The notes beneath the pieces were generated by a model that saw nothing but the letters and a program-made list of their open reading frames with translations, did no database searches and was not told the DNA's origin. Shown here piece after piece: positions 17,221 to 29,932 of a DNA stretch of 64,000 nucleotides (position 1 is its first letter; each line of letters opens with the position of its first letter). A program made the position numbers and the translations under genes. Origin of the DNA: a beta proteobacterium AAP99 (GTDB taxonomy: Bacteria; Pseudomonadota; Gammaproteobacteria; Burkholderiales; Burkholderiaceae_C); the NCBI GenBank assembly GCA_001295775.1, contig LJIA01000006.1, positions 248,001 through 312,000 on the forward strand, read 5' to 3'.

Positions 17221-18291
17221 CTAGTTGCGTGCCGCGCGCACGTTGGCAATCGCCGAGAGCGTCTCGTTCAGGCTCGGCGGCTCGATGGCCACGGTCGCAT
17301 TGCCGACGGTGCGCAGACTCGTCAGGAAGCTCTGCGTGAGCTTGCTGCGCGGATCGGCGCTGCGAGTCACGGCCACGTCGATGCGCGCAAGGTCCGAACG
17401 CAGCAGTTGCTGGTTGCGTGCCATCAGCGCCAGCCGCGCATTGGCCAGCTTCAGGCGCAGGGTGTCGCGGTACAGACGCGCCTGGTCGGGGGTCATCAGC
17501 AAGACCTCATTGCCGGAGAGCTTGCGGATGCTGACCAATTCAGTGAACTCGCGCGTCACATCTGCGCTGAAGCGGTCCCACCAGCTGCTGCCGGGCTCGG
17601 CGGCCTTCTTCGCCTCGGGCACGGGGCGCGGCTCGGAGAGCAGGGGCAGTTGTTCGACCTGCTCGGACAGGGCATCCAGCCGGATGGCCAGCCCGGTGAG
17701 GTCCGTGGCCGGCTGGGCCTTGAGGCGCTCGATGTCACGCGCCAGCACCTTGCGGATGTTGCCGTACTGCGGCTTGTCCGCGCGGGCCAGGCGCGCGTCC
17801 GCCGTCTGCAGCGCGGCCAGTGCACCGGTGATGTTGCCGGCCACCTGCAGCTGCTGCGCGGCCAGCTCCACCATGCGCTCGACTTCGATGAGCACGAACT
17901 CGTCGCGGTTGCGGGACAGCTCCTCGTACAGGCGCTCGAGGGCCACCTGCTGGTTCTGGCTCTCGGCCAGCCGAGTTTCGAGCACGCTGAGCTTGGCGAG
18001 CGCGTCGCGCGTGTTGTCCTGGGCGGCGCGCGCGGCGGACTGGGCTTCCTTGGCAGCGGCCTGCGCCTCGGCCATGCGCTGGGCCGAGACCTCGGCGACG
18101 CGCTGCACTTCCTGGCCGCGCGTGAAAAAGGTGAACAGCGCCACCCCCAGCGCAATGACCGCCACGGCCCAGAGCGCAAACAACGACGCGCGCTGCGGCG
18201 GCTCCGCGGCCACGGCGGGTGCAGTCTGCGGCGCGGCGGCAGCCGGCGCGGGCGACGCGAGGTCGAGATCGGTGCGGTCGGGTTCGGTCAT
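17221..18291 (-). CDS. hemX: HemX, uroporphyrinogen-cluster membrane protein
   Basis: The 356-residue protein has a Pro/Ala-rich cytoplasmic N-terminus, a single membrane helix at about residues 37-56 (LFALWAVAVIALGVALFTFF) and a long periplasmic coiled coil rich in Ala, Gln and Glu (about 65-130). The rest is the HemX domain (FVLIEVERMVELAAQQLQV, then SWWDRFSADVTREFTELV). Once called a uroporphyrinogen III methyltransferase, the family has no methyltransferase fold. The start at 18291 (MTEPDRTD) is chosen over 18330 as the usual HemX beginning. It lies between hemD and hemY. Confidence 0.9.
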   Translation of the reverse strand: MTEPDRTDLDLASPAPAAAAPQTAPAVAAEPPQRASLFALWAVAVIALGVALFTFFTRGQEVQRVAEVSAQRMAEAQAAAKEAQSAARAAQDNTRDALAKLSVLETRLAESQNQQVALERLYEELSRNRDEFVLIEVERMVELAAQQLQVAGNITGALAALQTADARLARADKPQYGNIRKVLARDIERLKAQPATDLTGLAIRLDALSEQVEQLPLLSEPRPVPEAKKAAEPGSSWWDRFSADVTREFTELVSIRKLSGNEVLLMTPDQARLYRDTLRLKLANARLALMARNQQLLRSDLARIDVAVTRSADPRSKLTQSFLTSLRTVGNATVAIEPPSLNETLSAIANVRAARN

Positions 18292-18439
18292 GAGCGGGCT
18301 CGATGGCTGCATTCTAAGGAGTGGCGCCACACCCTCGGCTCGGCGCCGCGGACAGATTGCAAGGAGGTGTCAGTTCGGCGCTGCATGCTCTGGGTGTGCC
18401 GGACGCGAATGCGGGTTTGCCCCGCCACTCAGACACAGC

Positions 18440-19183
18440 TCAATGGCTACCAGTGACAGCCCGTACGTCGGCAAAGCCGGCGGCCGCCGCAGCGCGCTCC
18501 ACATTGGGGTGTGTGCACAGCGCGGGCGCGGCTTGCAAGGCGGCACGCGCCGCGGCGGACAGGCGCTGCGCAAACTCTGCCGGTGCGCTGGCCGTGGTCA
18601 GCAGCACGGCGGCCCGTTGCGCCAGCAGCGCGGCTTCCACCTGCGCCTGCCGCTCGGGGGGCCAGGGCAGCGCCTCCCGGTGGTACAGCGTCACGCACTG
18701 CACGCTGCGACCGTGTTCGCGCAGCGCGTCGGGCAGCGCGTCCTTGCCGGCCTGCGCGCGGCCGATCACCGTCAGCTCGCCGTGGCGGGTGAGCTCCAGC
18801 AGCTCGGGCAGCAGACCCAGTGCATCGTGCGAGGCCGACACACGCACGCGTGAGGCATGCGACACGCCCTGCAGGCGCGCGCTGCTGGACGGGCCCATCA
18901 CGGCGATGTGCTCTGGCGCGCGGGCAATGCGGCCGGCCGCGGCCAGCTCGGCATAGGCCTGGGTCGCGTTCGGGCTGACCAGCACAAGCACGTGCGCGCG
19001 GTTGATCCATGCCGCGGCAGCCACGAGTTCGTCTTCGTCGGCCGGGCCAATGCCGTTCAAGGGGCAGTCGATCACCTGCGCGTAGGGTCCGCCGGGCAGG
19101 CGAGATGCGTCCAGCCCCGGGCCGGCCCCGGCTTCCGGGGCTTCGAGATGTGGCCGGGTGTTGAGCAGCAGGCGCGCGCTCAT
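18440..19183 (-). CDS. hemD: Uroporphyrinogen-III synthase
   Basis: The 247-residue cytoplasmic enzyme cyclises hydroxymethylbilane to uroporphyrinogen III with inversion of ring D. HemD sequences diverge strongly, but the N-terminal LLLNTRP, the motif VLVLVSPNATQAY, the linker IAVMGPSSSARLQ and the domain-2 HGELTVIGRAQAGKDALPD fit the two-domain fold. Context is decisive: hemC ends 18 bp upstream and hemX and hemY follow. The gap to hemX (18292-18439) holds no recognisable feature. Confidence 0.92.
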   Translation of the reverse strand: MSARLLLNTRPHLEAPEAGAGPGLDASRLPGGPYAQVIDCPLNGIGPADEDELVAAAAWINRAHVLVLVSPNATQAYAELAAAGRIARAPEHIAVMGPSSSARLQGVSHASRVRVSASHDALGLLPELLELTRHGELTVIGRAQAGKDALPDALREHGRSVQCVTLYHREALPWPPERQAQVEAALLAQRAAVLLTTASAPAEFAQRLSAAARAALQAAPALCTHPNVERAAAAAGFADVRAVTGSH

Positions 19184-19201
19184 GCGGCGAGCGTGCGGCG
19201 G

Positions 19202-20146
19202 TCAGGCGTCCGGCGTGGCCGGCGCGACGATCGCCAGCGCGCCCGCTTCGATCAGGGCGCGCCCCACGCGCTGGCCCAGGGCCTCCGCGGTCTCGCCCGG
19301 CTGCTGGGTGGCGCTTTGCGCACGCTGCTCGCTGCCGTCGGTCGCACCCACCCAGGCACGGATGTGCACCAGGCCGTCATCCGTGTGAACGGCATGCGCC
19401 GCCAGCGGCATGGAGCAGGAGCCGCCCAGCGTGCGCGAGACAGCCCGCTCGGCCAGCACGCAGGCGGTGGTCCGGGCGTCGGCCAGGGGCGCCAGCGCGG
19501 CCTGCACATCCATGCGGCTGGCCAGGCATTCGATGCCCAGCGCGCCCTGGCCGGCGGCGGGCAGCATGTCTTCGGGGCTCATGATGTGGCGGATGCGGTC
19601 CGTGTAGCCCAGGCGCTTCAGGCCAGCCGCCGCGAGCACGATGCAGCGGTACTGGCCGCGATCCAGCTTGGCCAGGCGCGTGTCCAGATTGCCGCGCAGG
19701 CTCTCGATCTTGAGCTGCGGGTACTTGGAGAGGATCCAGGCCTGGCGGCGCAGGCTGCTGGTACCCACCACGCTGCCGCCGGGCAGGCTGGCGAGATCGT
19801 CTGCGCCCACGAGCGCATCGCGCGGGTCTTCACGCTCGGTGATCGCAGTGAGCTTGAACTCCGGCTCCAACTCCATCGGCACGTCCTTCAGGGAGTGCAC
19901 GGCCAGGTCTGCGCGCCCTTCGAGCAGCGCGACTTCCAGTTCCTTGATGAACAGGCCCTTGCCGCCGACCGCCGACAGGGTGCGATCCAGGATGTTGTCA
20001 CCCCGCGTCGTCATCGGCTGCAGACGTACCTCGCAGTCCGGGTAGAGCGCCTTGAGGCGGGCGGCGATGTGCTCGGCCTGCCAGAGGGCGAGGCGGCTTT
20101 CGCGGGTGGCGATGACGAGGCGTTTCGGGCTGGACGGTGCGGGCAT
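19202..20146 (-). CDS. hemC: Hydroxymethylbilane synthase (porphobilinogen deaminase)
   Basis: The 314-residue enzyme polymerises four porphobilinogens. The start block is [20 protein letters not shown], the substrate region is [12 protein letters not shown] and [11 protein letters not shown], and GTSSLRRQA follows. The dipyrromethane-attachment cysteine is in [14 protein letters not shown] at 20146 is taken as the start; a TTG-initiated extension to 20182 is open but has no ribosome-binding site. It heads the hemC-D-X-Y run and is divergent from ppc across a 288-bp gap, in which I see no clear promoter or operator. Confidence 0.95.
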   Translation of the reverse strand: MPAPSSPKRLVIATRESRLALWQAEHIAARLKALYPDCEVRLQPMTTRGDNILDRTLSAVGGKGLFIKELEVALLEGRADLAVHSLKDVPMELEPEFKLTAITEREDPRDALVGADDLASLPGGSVVGTSSLRRQAWILSKYPQLKIESLRGNLDTRLAKLDRGQYRCIVLAAAGLKRLGYTDRIRHIMSPEDMLPAAGQGALGIECLASRMDVQAALAPLADARTTACVLAERAVSRTLGGSCSMPLAAHAVHTDDGLVHIRAWVGATDGSEQRAQSATQQPGETAEALGQRVGRALIEAGALAIVAPATPDA

Positions 20147-20434
20147 GTAGGCGGGCGGGGTGTGATGTGCTTGCGGCAACAAAGCATCAAGGATAGGGGC
20201 AAGCCCCGAAAGCGCCGATCAAGGCGTCCTGCCGGCGCGCCGGCGAACGAACGGCGCTGACGATTCCCTGTGCGCTTGCTTGCCACCCTTCGATTTTTTC
20301 GACACCATTGATCGAGAATTGCTGCAGTGCAGTGTAGTATTGCTACGTACTGTTTCCGGCGAAATGTAGTTCGCTGTCGGCCCCCCGATTGGCCCCGGAC
20401 GCCCGTCCCCAGCACCCTTCCACCGAGCACGCGC

Positions 20435-23215
<2,781 letters not shown>

Positions 23216-23294
23216 GCCGTCGGCCCCGATGACCCATGATCTGGGGCGCTCAAGCGGAAGACGCTGAAAACGACGCAGCACTGACTTGAGCCGG

Positions 23295-23342
23295 CCTTTC
23301 CGCTTGTCCCGTGCGGTTCTCCAGCCATTTTGGCCTGAAGAG
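23295..23342 (+). repeat. REPIN-like intergenic repeat, copy 4
   Basis: CCTTTCCGCTTGTCCCGTGC, then GGTTCTCCAGCCATTTTGG and CCTGAAG. CCGC (23300-23303) pairs with GCGG (23313-23316) round a 9-base loop. The tail is almost identical to the copy at 48.8 kb. It sits between ppc and bfd. The rest of 23216-23441 shows nothing further. Confidence 0.75.
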
Positions 23343-23441
23343 CCTCATCCAGAGCCAATCTGATTCTTCGCGTATTTGCGATCTTGAGCCACCCAAGCCG
23401 CTGTAGAGACCGGCTACGGTCGTAGCACATGCATTTAACGC

Positions 23442-23462
23442 AATTGCGAATCGTTCGCATTT
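23442..23462. promoter_or_regulatory. Putative Fur box upstream of bfd
   Basis: AATTGCGAATCGTTCGCATTT contains the inverted halves TGCGAA and TTCGCA around a 3-base centre, resembling the ATGCGAATnATTCGCAT-type Fur sites of betaproteobacteria. It ends 16 bp before the bfd start. Iron control is what one expects for bacterioferritin-associated ferredoxin; the binding itself is inferred. Confidence 0.6.
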
Positions 23463-23478
23463 GTACTAAGCTGTGCGC

Positions 23479-23709
23479 ATGATCATTTGTGTCTGTCACA
23501 ACGTGAACGAGCGCGCGATCCGCAAGGCGGTCGAGGCGGGGCATGACTCGTTCGAGGCCGTGCAGATGGAGCTGGGCGTGGCGACCTGCTGCGGCTGCTG
23601 CGCCGACCATGCGCGCAATCTGGTGAGCGAACTCACCGCGACAGCCTGCGCCTGCCGACCGGTTGCGCGCAGCCAGCCGCTGATGCAGATCAGCGAGCCG
23701 GCCGTCTGA
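23479..23709 (+). CDS. bfd: Bacterioferritin-associated ferredoxin
   Basis: The 76-residue protein has the Bfd [2Fe-2S] ligand pattern: CVCHNVNERAIRKAV near the N-terminus and TCCGCCADHA in the middle. Bfd donates electrons to bacterioferritin so that stored ferric iron is released to the cytosol. The ATG at 23479 is preferred to the GTG at 23473 because MIICVC matches the family start. The tail after residue 53 (TACACRPVARSQ) is longer than usual and carries two extra cysteines. A Fur-like palindrome lies directly upstream and bfr follows 199 bp downstream. Confidence 0.93.
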   Translation: MIICVCHNVNERAIRKAVEAGHDSFEAVQMELGVATCCGCCADHARNLVSELTATACACRPVARSQPLMQISEPAV

Positions 23710-23908
23710 ACGTTCGGCTGGCGCGCCGCTCGTGCGCCTTCGTCGCCGCACACGTGCAGATATGGACCTTCTGGCTGGACCGGCTCGCTCGCACTTTCCC
23801 AACCCAGTGGCCCGTGGCTTGCGCGGCCATGCGTTTGCCCGCCTGTGCGCGCACGCAGCGCGCTGCTAAGTTCGATGCATTCATCCAAGGAGCGAAGGAA
23901 CACACGGC

Positions 23909-24391
23909 ATGAAAGGCGACCCCACCGTCATCAAGCACCTGAACGCGCAGCTCAAGAACGAGCTGACCGCGATCAACCAGTACTTCCTGCATGCGCGCAC
24001 GTACAAGCACTGGGGTCTGACCAAGCTCGGCGACCACGAGTACCACGAGTCGATCGAGGAGATGAAGCACGCCGACAAGCTGATCGAGCGCATCTTCATG
24101 CTCGATGGGCTGCCCAATCTGCAGGACCTCAACAAGCTGCTGATCGGCGAGACCACGCCGGAAATTCTTGCCTGCGACCTGAAGCTCGAACAGGGCTCGC
24201 AGCTCACGCTCAAGGAGGGCATTGCCTTCTGCGAGAGCGTGAAGGACTACATCAGCCGCGAGATTCTGGTGGAGATCCTGGACGACACCGAGGAACACAT
24301 CGACTGGCTCGAGACGCAGCTCGATCTGATTGAGAAGGTCGGCCTGCTGAACTACCAGCAGTCCATGATGAACGTCCCTTCGGGCGGCTGA
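23909..24391 (+). CDS. bfr: Bacterioferritin
   Basis: The 160-residue ferritin-like subunit forms a 24-mer that stores iron. The ferroxidase and haem ligands sit at the standard positions: Glu18 in [12 protein letters not shown], Glu51, Met52 and His54 in IEEMKHAD (Met52 is the axial haem ligand), and Glu127/His130 in DDTEEHIDW. It is a haem-binding Bfr, not a FtnA ferritin. CAAGGAGCGAAGGAA upstream supplies a good ribosome-binding site. The neighbouring bfd encodes its reductase partner. A bidirectional terminator separates it from efp. Confidence 0.96.
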   Translation: MKGDPTVIKHLNAQLKNELTAINQYFLHARTYKHWGLTKLGDHEYHESIEEMKHADKLIERIFMLDGLPNLQDLNKLLIGETTPEILACDLKLEQGSQLTLKEGIAFCESVKDYISREILVEILDDTEEHIDWLETQLDLIEKVGLLNYQQSMMNVPSGG

Positions 24392-24412
24392 ACGCAGGCA
24401 CGCGATCACCGA

Positions 24413-24465
24413 GCGCAAAAAAAACCGGCTGAGCCCTTGCAGGCCAGCCGGTTTGTCTTTTGCGC
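24413..24465. terminator. Bidirectional terminator between bfr and efp
   Basis: AAACCGGCTG (24422-24431) and CAGCCGGTTT (24445-24454) form a 10-bp stem. An outer GCGCAAAA/TTTTGCGC pair (24413-24420, 24458-24465) supplies A- and T-rich flanks on both strands. The stem-loop stands between the stops of the convergent genes. Confidence 0.88.
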
Positions 24466-24492
24466 TGCGGGCCGCATCCAGCCCGCGGAGCA

Positions 24493-25053
24493 TTACTTCA
24501 CGCGGTTGCGGTACTCGGCCGTGCGCGTGTCGATTTCGATCTTGTCGCCGATTTCCACGAAGGCCGGCACCTGGATCTCGTAGTTGGTGGGCTTGATGCG
24601 GGCCGGCTTCATGACCTTGCCCGAGGTATCGCCCTTGACGGCCGGCTCGGTGTATTCGACCTCGCGCACCAGCGCCGTGGGCAGTTCCACGGAAATGGCC
24701 TTGCCTTCGTAGAAGACCACTTCGGCGGGCATGCCTTCGTCGAGGTAGTTCAGGGCGTCGCCCATCATCTCGGCTTCGATCTCGTACTGGTTGTAGTCGG
24801 CGTCCATCCAGACATACATCGGATCGGCGAAGTAGCTGTAGGTCACTTCCTTGCGGTCCAGCATCAGCACGTCGAACTTTTCGTCGGCCTTGTAGACGCT
24901 TTCGGTGCCGGAACCCGTGAGCAGGTTCTTGAGCTTCATCTTCACGACCGCAGCATTGCGGCCGGACTTGTTGTATTCGGTCTTGAGGACGACCAGCGGG
25001 TCCTTGCCGACCATGATGACGTTGCCGGCGCGCAGTTCCTGTGCGATTTTCAT
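24493..25053 (-). CDS. efp: Translation elongation factor P (Arg32 type)
   Basis: The 186-residue, three-domain factor rescues ribosomes stalled on polyproline. The tip of the loop reads [11 protein letters not shown], with arginine exactly at position 32. That places it in the arginine-rhamnosylated EF-P group and not the lysine (EpmA/EpmB) group, and earP, which encodes the modifying enzyme, lies directly upstream in the same direction. The start [13 protein letters not shown] is canonical. The DUF1631 protein (nine consecutive prolines) in this window is a likely client. Confidence 0.97.
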   Translation of the reverse strand: MKIAQELRAGNVIMVGKDPLVVLKTEYNKSGRNAAVVKMKLKNLLTGSGTESVYKADEKFDVLMLDRKEVTYSYFADPMYVWMDADYNQYEIEAEMMGDALNYLDEGMPAEVVFYEGKAISVELPTALVREVEYTEPAVKGDTSGKVMKPARIKPTNYEIQVPAFVEIGDKIEIDTRTAEYRNRVK

Positions 25054-25204
25054 GATGTGATGGGCCTTCGGGGTGGGGCTGGCGGGCGGATCACCCGGCT
25101 CATGTGGATCAGCCAGTGTGGTGCGCGCCTGTTGCAGGCAGATGATTCCCTGGCACATTGCAGCCGTGCCCGGCGCCATCCGCAAAACCCGAGAGTTTAG
25201 CCGG

Positions 25205-26257
25205 TCAGCCCACCCACTGCGACAGGCGGGTTCCGAGGTCGGCCTCGGCACGCACCCGGCGGGCCACGCGCCGCGCGTGTTCGGTGAGCATGGGCAGCAT
25301 ATCCAGATAGCGCTGCCAGAGGCTGGGCACGCCCGCCTCGGCGCTCGGCCAGCGGCGGCTGTTCCAGGCCTGATGCACCTGCTGCATCACGGCAGCGGCG
25401 TCCCGATGCAGACCGGCGCACCACCAGTCAAGCAGCGCCGCCAGCTTGGGCTGGTGCGCGTCATCGTCCTGGGCGTAGATGTTCCAGATGAAAGGCACGC
25501 CGCTGACGATCGCCTGAACCACGCTGTCCTCACCGCGCACGAAGGCGAAGTCCAACCTGGCCAGGCGGGCATCAAAGCGCGCCTGATCCATCAGCGGCTC
25601 GCGGACCACCTTCACAGCGCCGGTGCTGGCTGCGTGCAGACCGTGCCCAGCCGCCGGAACCCACAGCTCAATGGTCTGCCCGCCCTGCCCTGCCTGCGCC
25701 AGCCAAGCCGCCCAGGGGGCGTAGGGGTAACAGAAGAGCAAGGCTTGCAGGGGCGCACCAGCGCGGCGGGCCGCTCGATCGGGCGCAGCGTGAGGCAACA
25801 CCGTCACGCCGGCACTGCCCGCCCGAAAGCCGGGGATCCAGAAGTGCTTGGCCAGACCGTCCGCCTGCGGCGAAGGCAGGCCGTGGCTGCCGGCTACCCA
25901 GTCCTCGCAGGAGAAGTATTCGAGATTCAGCCAGCGCGGCGCAGGTTCACCGTCCGCCCGCCGCGCCGCCATCCGGCCGCGGTAGGGAGCTGGCAGTTCG
26001 CAGCCAAAGGCTTCGATCACGCAGTCCGCCGGCACCGTGTCCGGGGCTTCGGCAGCGGCCCAGGGCAGCACGTCGACATGAGCCAGCCCGGGCGGCAAAA
26101 GCGGCGCGATGACTTCGGGTGCATCGATGAAGATGCGCACCGACCAGCCAAAACCACCGGCCATGCGGCGTGCCACGCGCAGGCACACACCCGCGTCACC
26201 GAGGTTGTCGATGACGCGGCAAAAGATGTCGAGGGTATGCCGGGCGGCGCTCAACAC
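25205..26257 (-). CDS. earP: EF-P arginine rhamnosyltransferase EarP
   Basis: The 350-residue cytoplasmic GT-B enzyme transfers rhamnose from dTDP-rhamnose to Arg32 of EF-P. The N-terminal block [19 protein letters not shown] contains the acceptor-site aspartate region typical of EarP, and the C-terminal half has [23 protein letters not shown], the nucleotide-sugar site. It starts with GTG directly after the stop of the DUF4136 gene and is followed, 151 bp on, by efp, so substrate and enzyme are encoded together. The partner EF-P has the required Arg32. Confidence 0.95.
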   Translation of the reverse strand: MLSAARHTLDIFCRVIDNLGDAGVCLRVARRMAGGFGWSVRIFIDAPEVIAPLLPPGLAHVDVLPWAAAEAPDTVPADCVIEAFGCELPAPYRGRMAARRADGEPAPRWLNLEYFSCEDWVAGSHGLPSPQADGLAKHFWIPGFRAGSAGVTVLPHAAPDRAARRAGAPLQALLFCYPYAPWAAWLAQAGQGGQTIELWVPAAGHGLHAASTGAVKVVREPLMDQARFDARLARLDFAFVRGEDSVVQAIVSGVPFIWNIYAQDDDAHQPKLAALLDWWCAGLHRDAAAVMQQVHQAWNSRRWPSAEAGVPSLWQRYLDMLPMLTEHARRVARRVRAEADLGTRLSQWVG

Positions 26258-26932
26258 TCAGCGCTTGGGTTCGGCCTGGGCGGGCGCGGCAGCAAGCGGC
26301 TGCTCCAGCGGGATCTCCACCACGCGGGTCTTGCCGGACTCGCCCGGGAAGCCTTCGAACGCCGCTGTGATCATGGCCGGCATCACGGCCGAGAGCTCGC
26401 GGATGCGGCCCTGGCTGACGACGGTGGTCTCGAACAGGCGCTTGCCGCTGGCGTCGTCGATGTTCAGCTTGAGCGTGCGCACGAACACCTCGACGTTGTA
26501 TTGCCGCTCCGGAAAGCCCCACGGCCCCCAGTACGGGCCCCAGCCCCACGGGCGGTAGTACCCGCCGTAGAAGAAGGGATCCACCGGCTCACGGACCTTC
26601 ACCTCGCGCGATCCGACCTGGGTGGAAAAGCTCACGCGCAGGCCACCGCCGGACTCCACCCGCTTGTCGATGCCATAGCGCGCCAGTTGGTCGGCGATCA
26701 GGGTCTGGTAATTCTGCAGCTCGATGCTGGCGGCATCCATGCCGGAGGGCACGACAAAGCTGAAGCTGGTGCTCGGCAGCTTGGCCGGCCAGTTGTGGAA
26801 GGCCGTCACGTCGCTGCGCACCTTGGGCGGCGCGCTGGCGCAGGCCGCCAGACCAAGAACAACCAGTGCGGCAGCACCCAGGCGGATGACGCGCCGCAGG
26901 CTGCCGGCGCGCTGGCGAATTGGCGAAAACAT
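26258..26932 (-). CDS. DUF4136 family lipoprotein
   Basis: The 224-residue product has a basic N-terminus, a hydrophobic stretch and the lipobox LAACAS near residue 29, so it is probably an outer-membrane or periplasmic lipoprotein. The DUF4136 domain follows (SDVTAFHNW...SFSFVVP, then QNYQTLIADQLARYG). A very aromatic stretch, YYRPWGWGPYWGPWGFP, in the middle is common in this family. The function is unknown. The start at 26932 has GGAG 9 bases upstream; 26947 is possible. The stop directly abuts the earP start codon, so the two are cotranscribed. Confidence 0.85.
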   Translation of the reverse strand: MFSPIRQRAGSLRRVIRLGAAALVVLGLAACASAPPKVRSDVTAFHNWPAKLPSTSFSFVVPSGMDAASIELQNYQTLIADQLARYGIDKRVESGGGLRVSFSTQVGSREVKVREPVDPFFYGGYYRPWGWGPYWGPWGFPERQYNVEVFVRTLKLNIDDASGKRLFETTVVSQGRIRELSAVMPAMITAAFEGFPGESGKTRVVEIPLEQPLAAAPAQAEPKR

Positions 26933-27198
26933 GATGCTCGGCTCCATGTGCAGGACGGTACTGCGATGCGGATCTCGGATCGGCCGCCGGTGCATCGGCT
27001 GCATCGGATGTGGCTCAACCGCTGAATGTCGGACAGGCTGGCGCGGTACGGGTTCCCACGCCCAAAGCACTCACCAGCCAGACCTACAATCCCGGCCTTC
27101 CCTGACCCACGCCCGGCTGGCGCGGGTGCGGGCCCATCGCAGCGACTACAAGTTGCAGTGTAGGACGGGCTCGACCGTGCAAGCTTTCAAGGATCTTC

Positions 27199-29922
27199 AT
27201 GCGAACCGATACGCCCGTCACCATCTACCGCAAGGACTACACCCCGCCCGCCTTCCTGGTGGACACCGTGGACATGGGCTTCGATCTCGACGCCAGAAAG
27301 ACCCTGGTCGCCACCCAGTTCACGGACCGGCGCAACCCTGCGGCCAGAAGCACGGCGCTGGTGCTGCATGGGCGCGAGTGCCCGTTGGTGTGGATCGAGG
27401 TCAATGGCAAGCGCCTTAAGGACGGCCGTGATTTCAAGATCGAGGGCGAAGACCTGATGATCGCCGAGATGCCGGACACCGCCACCGTGCGCGTCGTGAC
27501 CAAGCTGGCGCCGGCGAAGAACAGCAGCCTGATGGGCCTGTACGAGAGCCGTGGCAACTTCTTCACCCAATGCGAGGCTGAAGGTTTCCGCCGCATCACC
27601 TGGTTCCCGGACCGTCCAGACGTCATGGCCAAGTACACCGTGATGCTGCGCGCCGACCGCAAGGCGCACCCAGTGCTGCTGTCCAACGGCAACCTGATCG
27701 AATCCGGCAAGCTGCCCGGCGGCCGCCATTACGCCAAGTGGGAAGACCCCTTCCCCAAGCCCAGCTACCTGTTCGCACTGGTGGCCGGCAAGCTGGCCGT
27801 GCTGGAAGACAGCATCAAGACCGCGTCCGGCCAGAAGAAGCTGCTGCAGGTCTATGTGGAAAAGCAGGATCTCAAGCGCGCCCAGTGGGCCATGGATAGC
27901 CTGAAGGCAAGCATCCGCTGGGACGAGCAGCGTTTCGGCCTGGAGCTGGATCTTGAGCGCTTCATGATCGTCGCCGTCAGCGACTTCAACATGGGCGCCA
28001 TGGAGAACAAGGGCCTGAACATCTTCAACACCAGCGCCGTGCTGGCCCACAAAGACACGCAAACCGACGACGACTTTGCCCGCGTGGAAGCCGTGGTCGG
28101 CCACGAGTACTTCCACAACTGGACCGGCAACCGCGTGACCTGCCGCGACTGGTTCCAGCTCACGCTCAAGGAAGGCCTGACGGTCTTTCGGGATCAGGAG
28201 TTCTCCGCCGACATGGCTGCCCAGGCCGTACTGGCTGCAAAGGGCGACGCCAAGGCGGCTGCGAGTGCACGCGCCGTGCTGCGCATCGGCAATGTGATGG
28301 ATCTGCGCGCGAGCCAGTTCGTCGAAGACGCCGGCCCCATGGCCCACCCCATCCGCCCGGACAGCTTCCAGGACATCGCCAACTTCTACACCGCCACGGT
28401 CTACGAGAAGGGCAGCGAAGTCATCCGCATGCAGCACACCCTTCTGGGCGAGGAGAACTTCCGCAAGGGCATGGACCTGTACTTTGCCCGCCACGACGGC
28501 CAGGCCGTGACCTGCGACGACTTCACCGCAGCCATGCAGGATGCCAGCGGCATCGACCTGACGCAGTTCCGCCGCTGGTACTCGCAGGCCGGCACGCCGG
28601 TGGTCGAGGCGCGCGGCGAGCATGACGCTGCGGCGCACACCTACACGCTCACGCTCAGGCAGCATTGCGCCAAGGTCGGCGTCGAAACCCTGCCGGGTGC
28701 GCCGGAGAAGCTGCCCTTCCACATTCCGTTTGCAGTGGGCCTGATCGGCCCGGACGGACAGGACATGCCGCTGCAGCTGGCTGGCAGCACCACGGCCGAC
28801 AAGCACACCCAGGCCACCACGCTTGTGCTGGACTTCCGCGAGGCCGAGCAGCGCTTCACCTTCGTGAACGTGCCGCATGCCCCGCTGCCCAGCCTGCTGC
28901 GCGGTTTCTCGGCGCCTGTCACCCTGCGCTGGGACGCTTCGGACGAACAGCTCGCCTTCCAGGTGGCACACGACAGCGACGCCTTCAACCGCGCCGAGGC
29001 CATGCAGCGTCTGGGCATGCGCCGCCTGCTCAAGCTCGCGCAGCGCGCGGCCGCTGGCCAGCCGCTGGAGGCTGATGGCGTGCTGCCCGAGCTGTTCGCC
29101 AGGATTCTGGCCGATGACCGCCTGGACGCCGCCTTCAAGACCGAGCTGCTGATGCTGCCGCCCGAAGTGATGATCGGCGAGCAGATGGACGAGCTCGATG
29201 CCACCGCCGTGCGTACCGCGCGCGTGTTCCTGGTCAAGCACATTGCTGCCGCGCTGAAGAAGGATCTGGCCAGGACCTACGGCAAGCTCAGCGGCGGCAA
29301 GGGCCGTGCCTACTCGCCCGACCCCGTCAGCGCCGGCCGCCGCGCGCTCACCAACATGGTGCTCGCCTACTGGCTGGACAGCGGCGACGCCGAGGCCGTG
29401 AAGGCCGCGCTGGCCCAGTGCAAGCAGGCCGACAACATGACGGCGCGTCTTGGCGCGCTGGCCGCCCTCGTGAACATCGCGCCCGAGGCGGCCGAGAAGC
29501 CGCTCACGGACTTCTACAAGCGCTACGAGGACAACGCGCTGGTGATCGACAAGTGGTTCCGCCTGCAGGCCAGCGCTCGCAGCACGCGCAGCAAGGACGT
29601 GCTCAAGCTCGCACGCCACAAGGCGTTCACGCTCAAGAACCCCAACCGCATGCGCGCACTGGTCTTCGGCTTCGCGATGGCCAACCCGGCCGGCTTCCAC
29701 GCGGCCGACGGCAGCGGGTATGCGTTCTGGGCCGACACCATCGAGAAGCTCGACCGCATCAACCCCGAGATCGCCGCCCGCATGGCGCGCCTGATGGACC
29801 GCTGGCGCAAGTTGACGCCGGCGCTGCGCGTGCAGGCGGAAGCAGCACTCAAGCGCGTAGCCGCGCTCAAGGGCTTGTCCAAGCCCACGGCCGAGGTGAT
29901 CGGCAAATCTCTTTCCATTTGA
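27199..29922 (+). CDS. pepN: Aminopeptidase N (M1 family)
   Basis: The 907-residue zinc metallopeptidase removes N-terminal residues from peptides in the cytoplasm. The substrate-anchoring GAMEN motif is present ([13 protein letters not shown]), followed by the zinc site HEYFHNW with the downstream glutamate in [13 protein letters not shown]. Length and the long C-terminal helical domain match E. coli PepN. A TACAAT -10-like word lies at 27085-27090 in the otherwise unremarkable divergent gap 26933-27198. fbp begins 10 bp after the stop, so the two form an operon. Confidence 0.96.
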   Translation: MRTDTPVTIYRKDYTPPAFLVDTVDMGFDLDARKTLVATQFTDRRNPAARSTALVLHGRECPLVWIEVNGKRLKDGRDFKIEGEDLMIAEMPDTATVRVVTKLAPAKNSSLMGLYESRGNFFTQCEAEGFRRITWFPDRPDVMAKYTVMLRADRKAHPVLLSNGNLIESGKLPGGRHYAKWEDPFPKPSYLFALVAGKLAVLEDSIKTASGQKKLLQVYVEKQDLKRAQWAMDSLKASIRWDEQRFGLELDLERFMIVAVSDFNMGAMENKGLNIFNTSAVLAHKDTQTDDDFARVEAVVGHEYFHNWTGNRVTCRDWFQLTLKEGLTVFRDQEFSADMAAQAVLAAKGDAKAAASARAVLRIGNVMDLRASQFVEDAGPMAHPIRPDSFQDIANFYTATVYEKGSEVIRMQHTLLGEENFRKGMDLYFARHDGQAVTCDDFTAAMQDASGIDLTQFRRWYSQAGTPVVEARGEHDAAAHTYTLTLRQHCAKVGVETLPGAPEKLPFHIPFAVGLIGPDGQDMPLQLAGSTTADKHTQATTLVLDFREAEQRFTFVNVPHAPLPSLLRGFSAPVTLRWDASDEQLAFQVAHDSDAFNRAEAMQRLGMRRLLKLAQRAAAGQPLEADGVLPELFARILADDRLDAAFKTELLMLPPEVMIGEQMDELDATAVRTARVFLVKHIAAALKKDLARTYGKLSGGKGRAYSPDPVSAGRRALTNMVLAYWLDSGDAEAVKAALAQCKQADNMTARLGALAALVNIAPEAAEKPLTDFYKRYEDNALVIDKWFRLQASARSTRSKDVLKLARHKAFTLKNPNRMRALVFGFAMANPAGFHAADGSGYAFWADTIEKLDRINPEIAARMARLMDRWRKLTPALRVQAEAALKRVAALKGLSKPTAEVIGKSLSI

Positions 29923-29932
29923 GGCACCCTCG

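Noticed and set aside
20147-20434. Promoter or operator in the hemC-ppc gap (GTAGTATTGCTACGTAC and TTGATC)
   Set aside because: The words do not fall at proper -35/-10 spacing, and the partial symmetry is weak; no defined feature can be supported.
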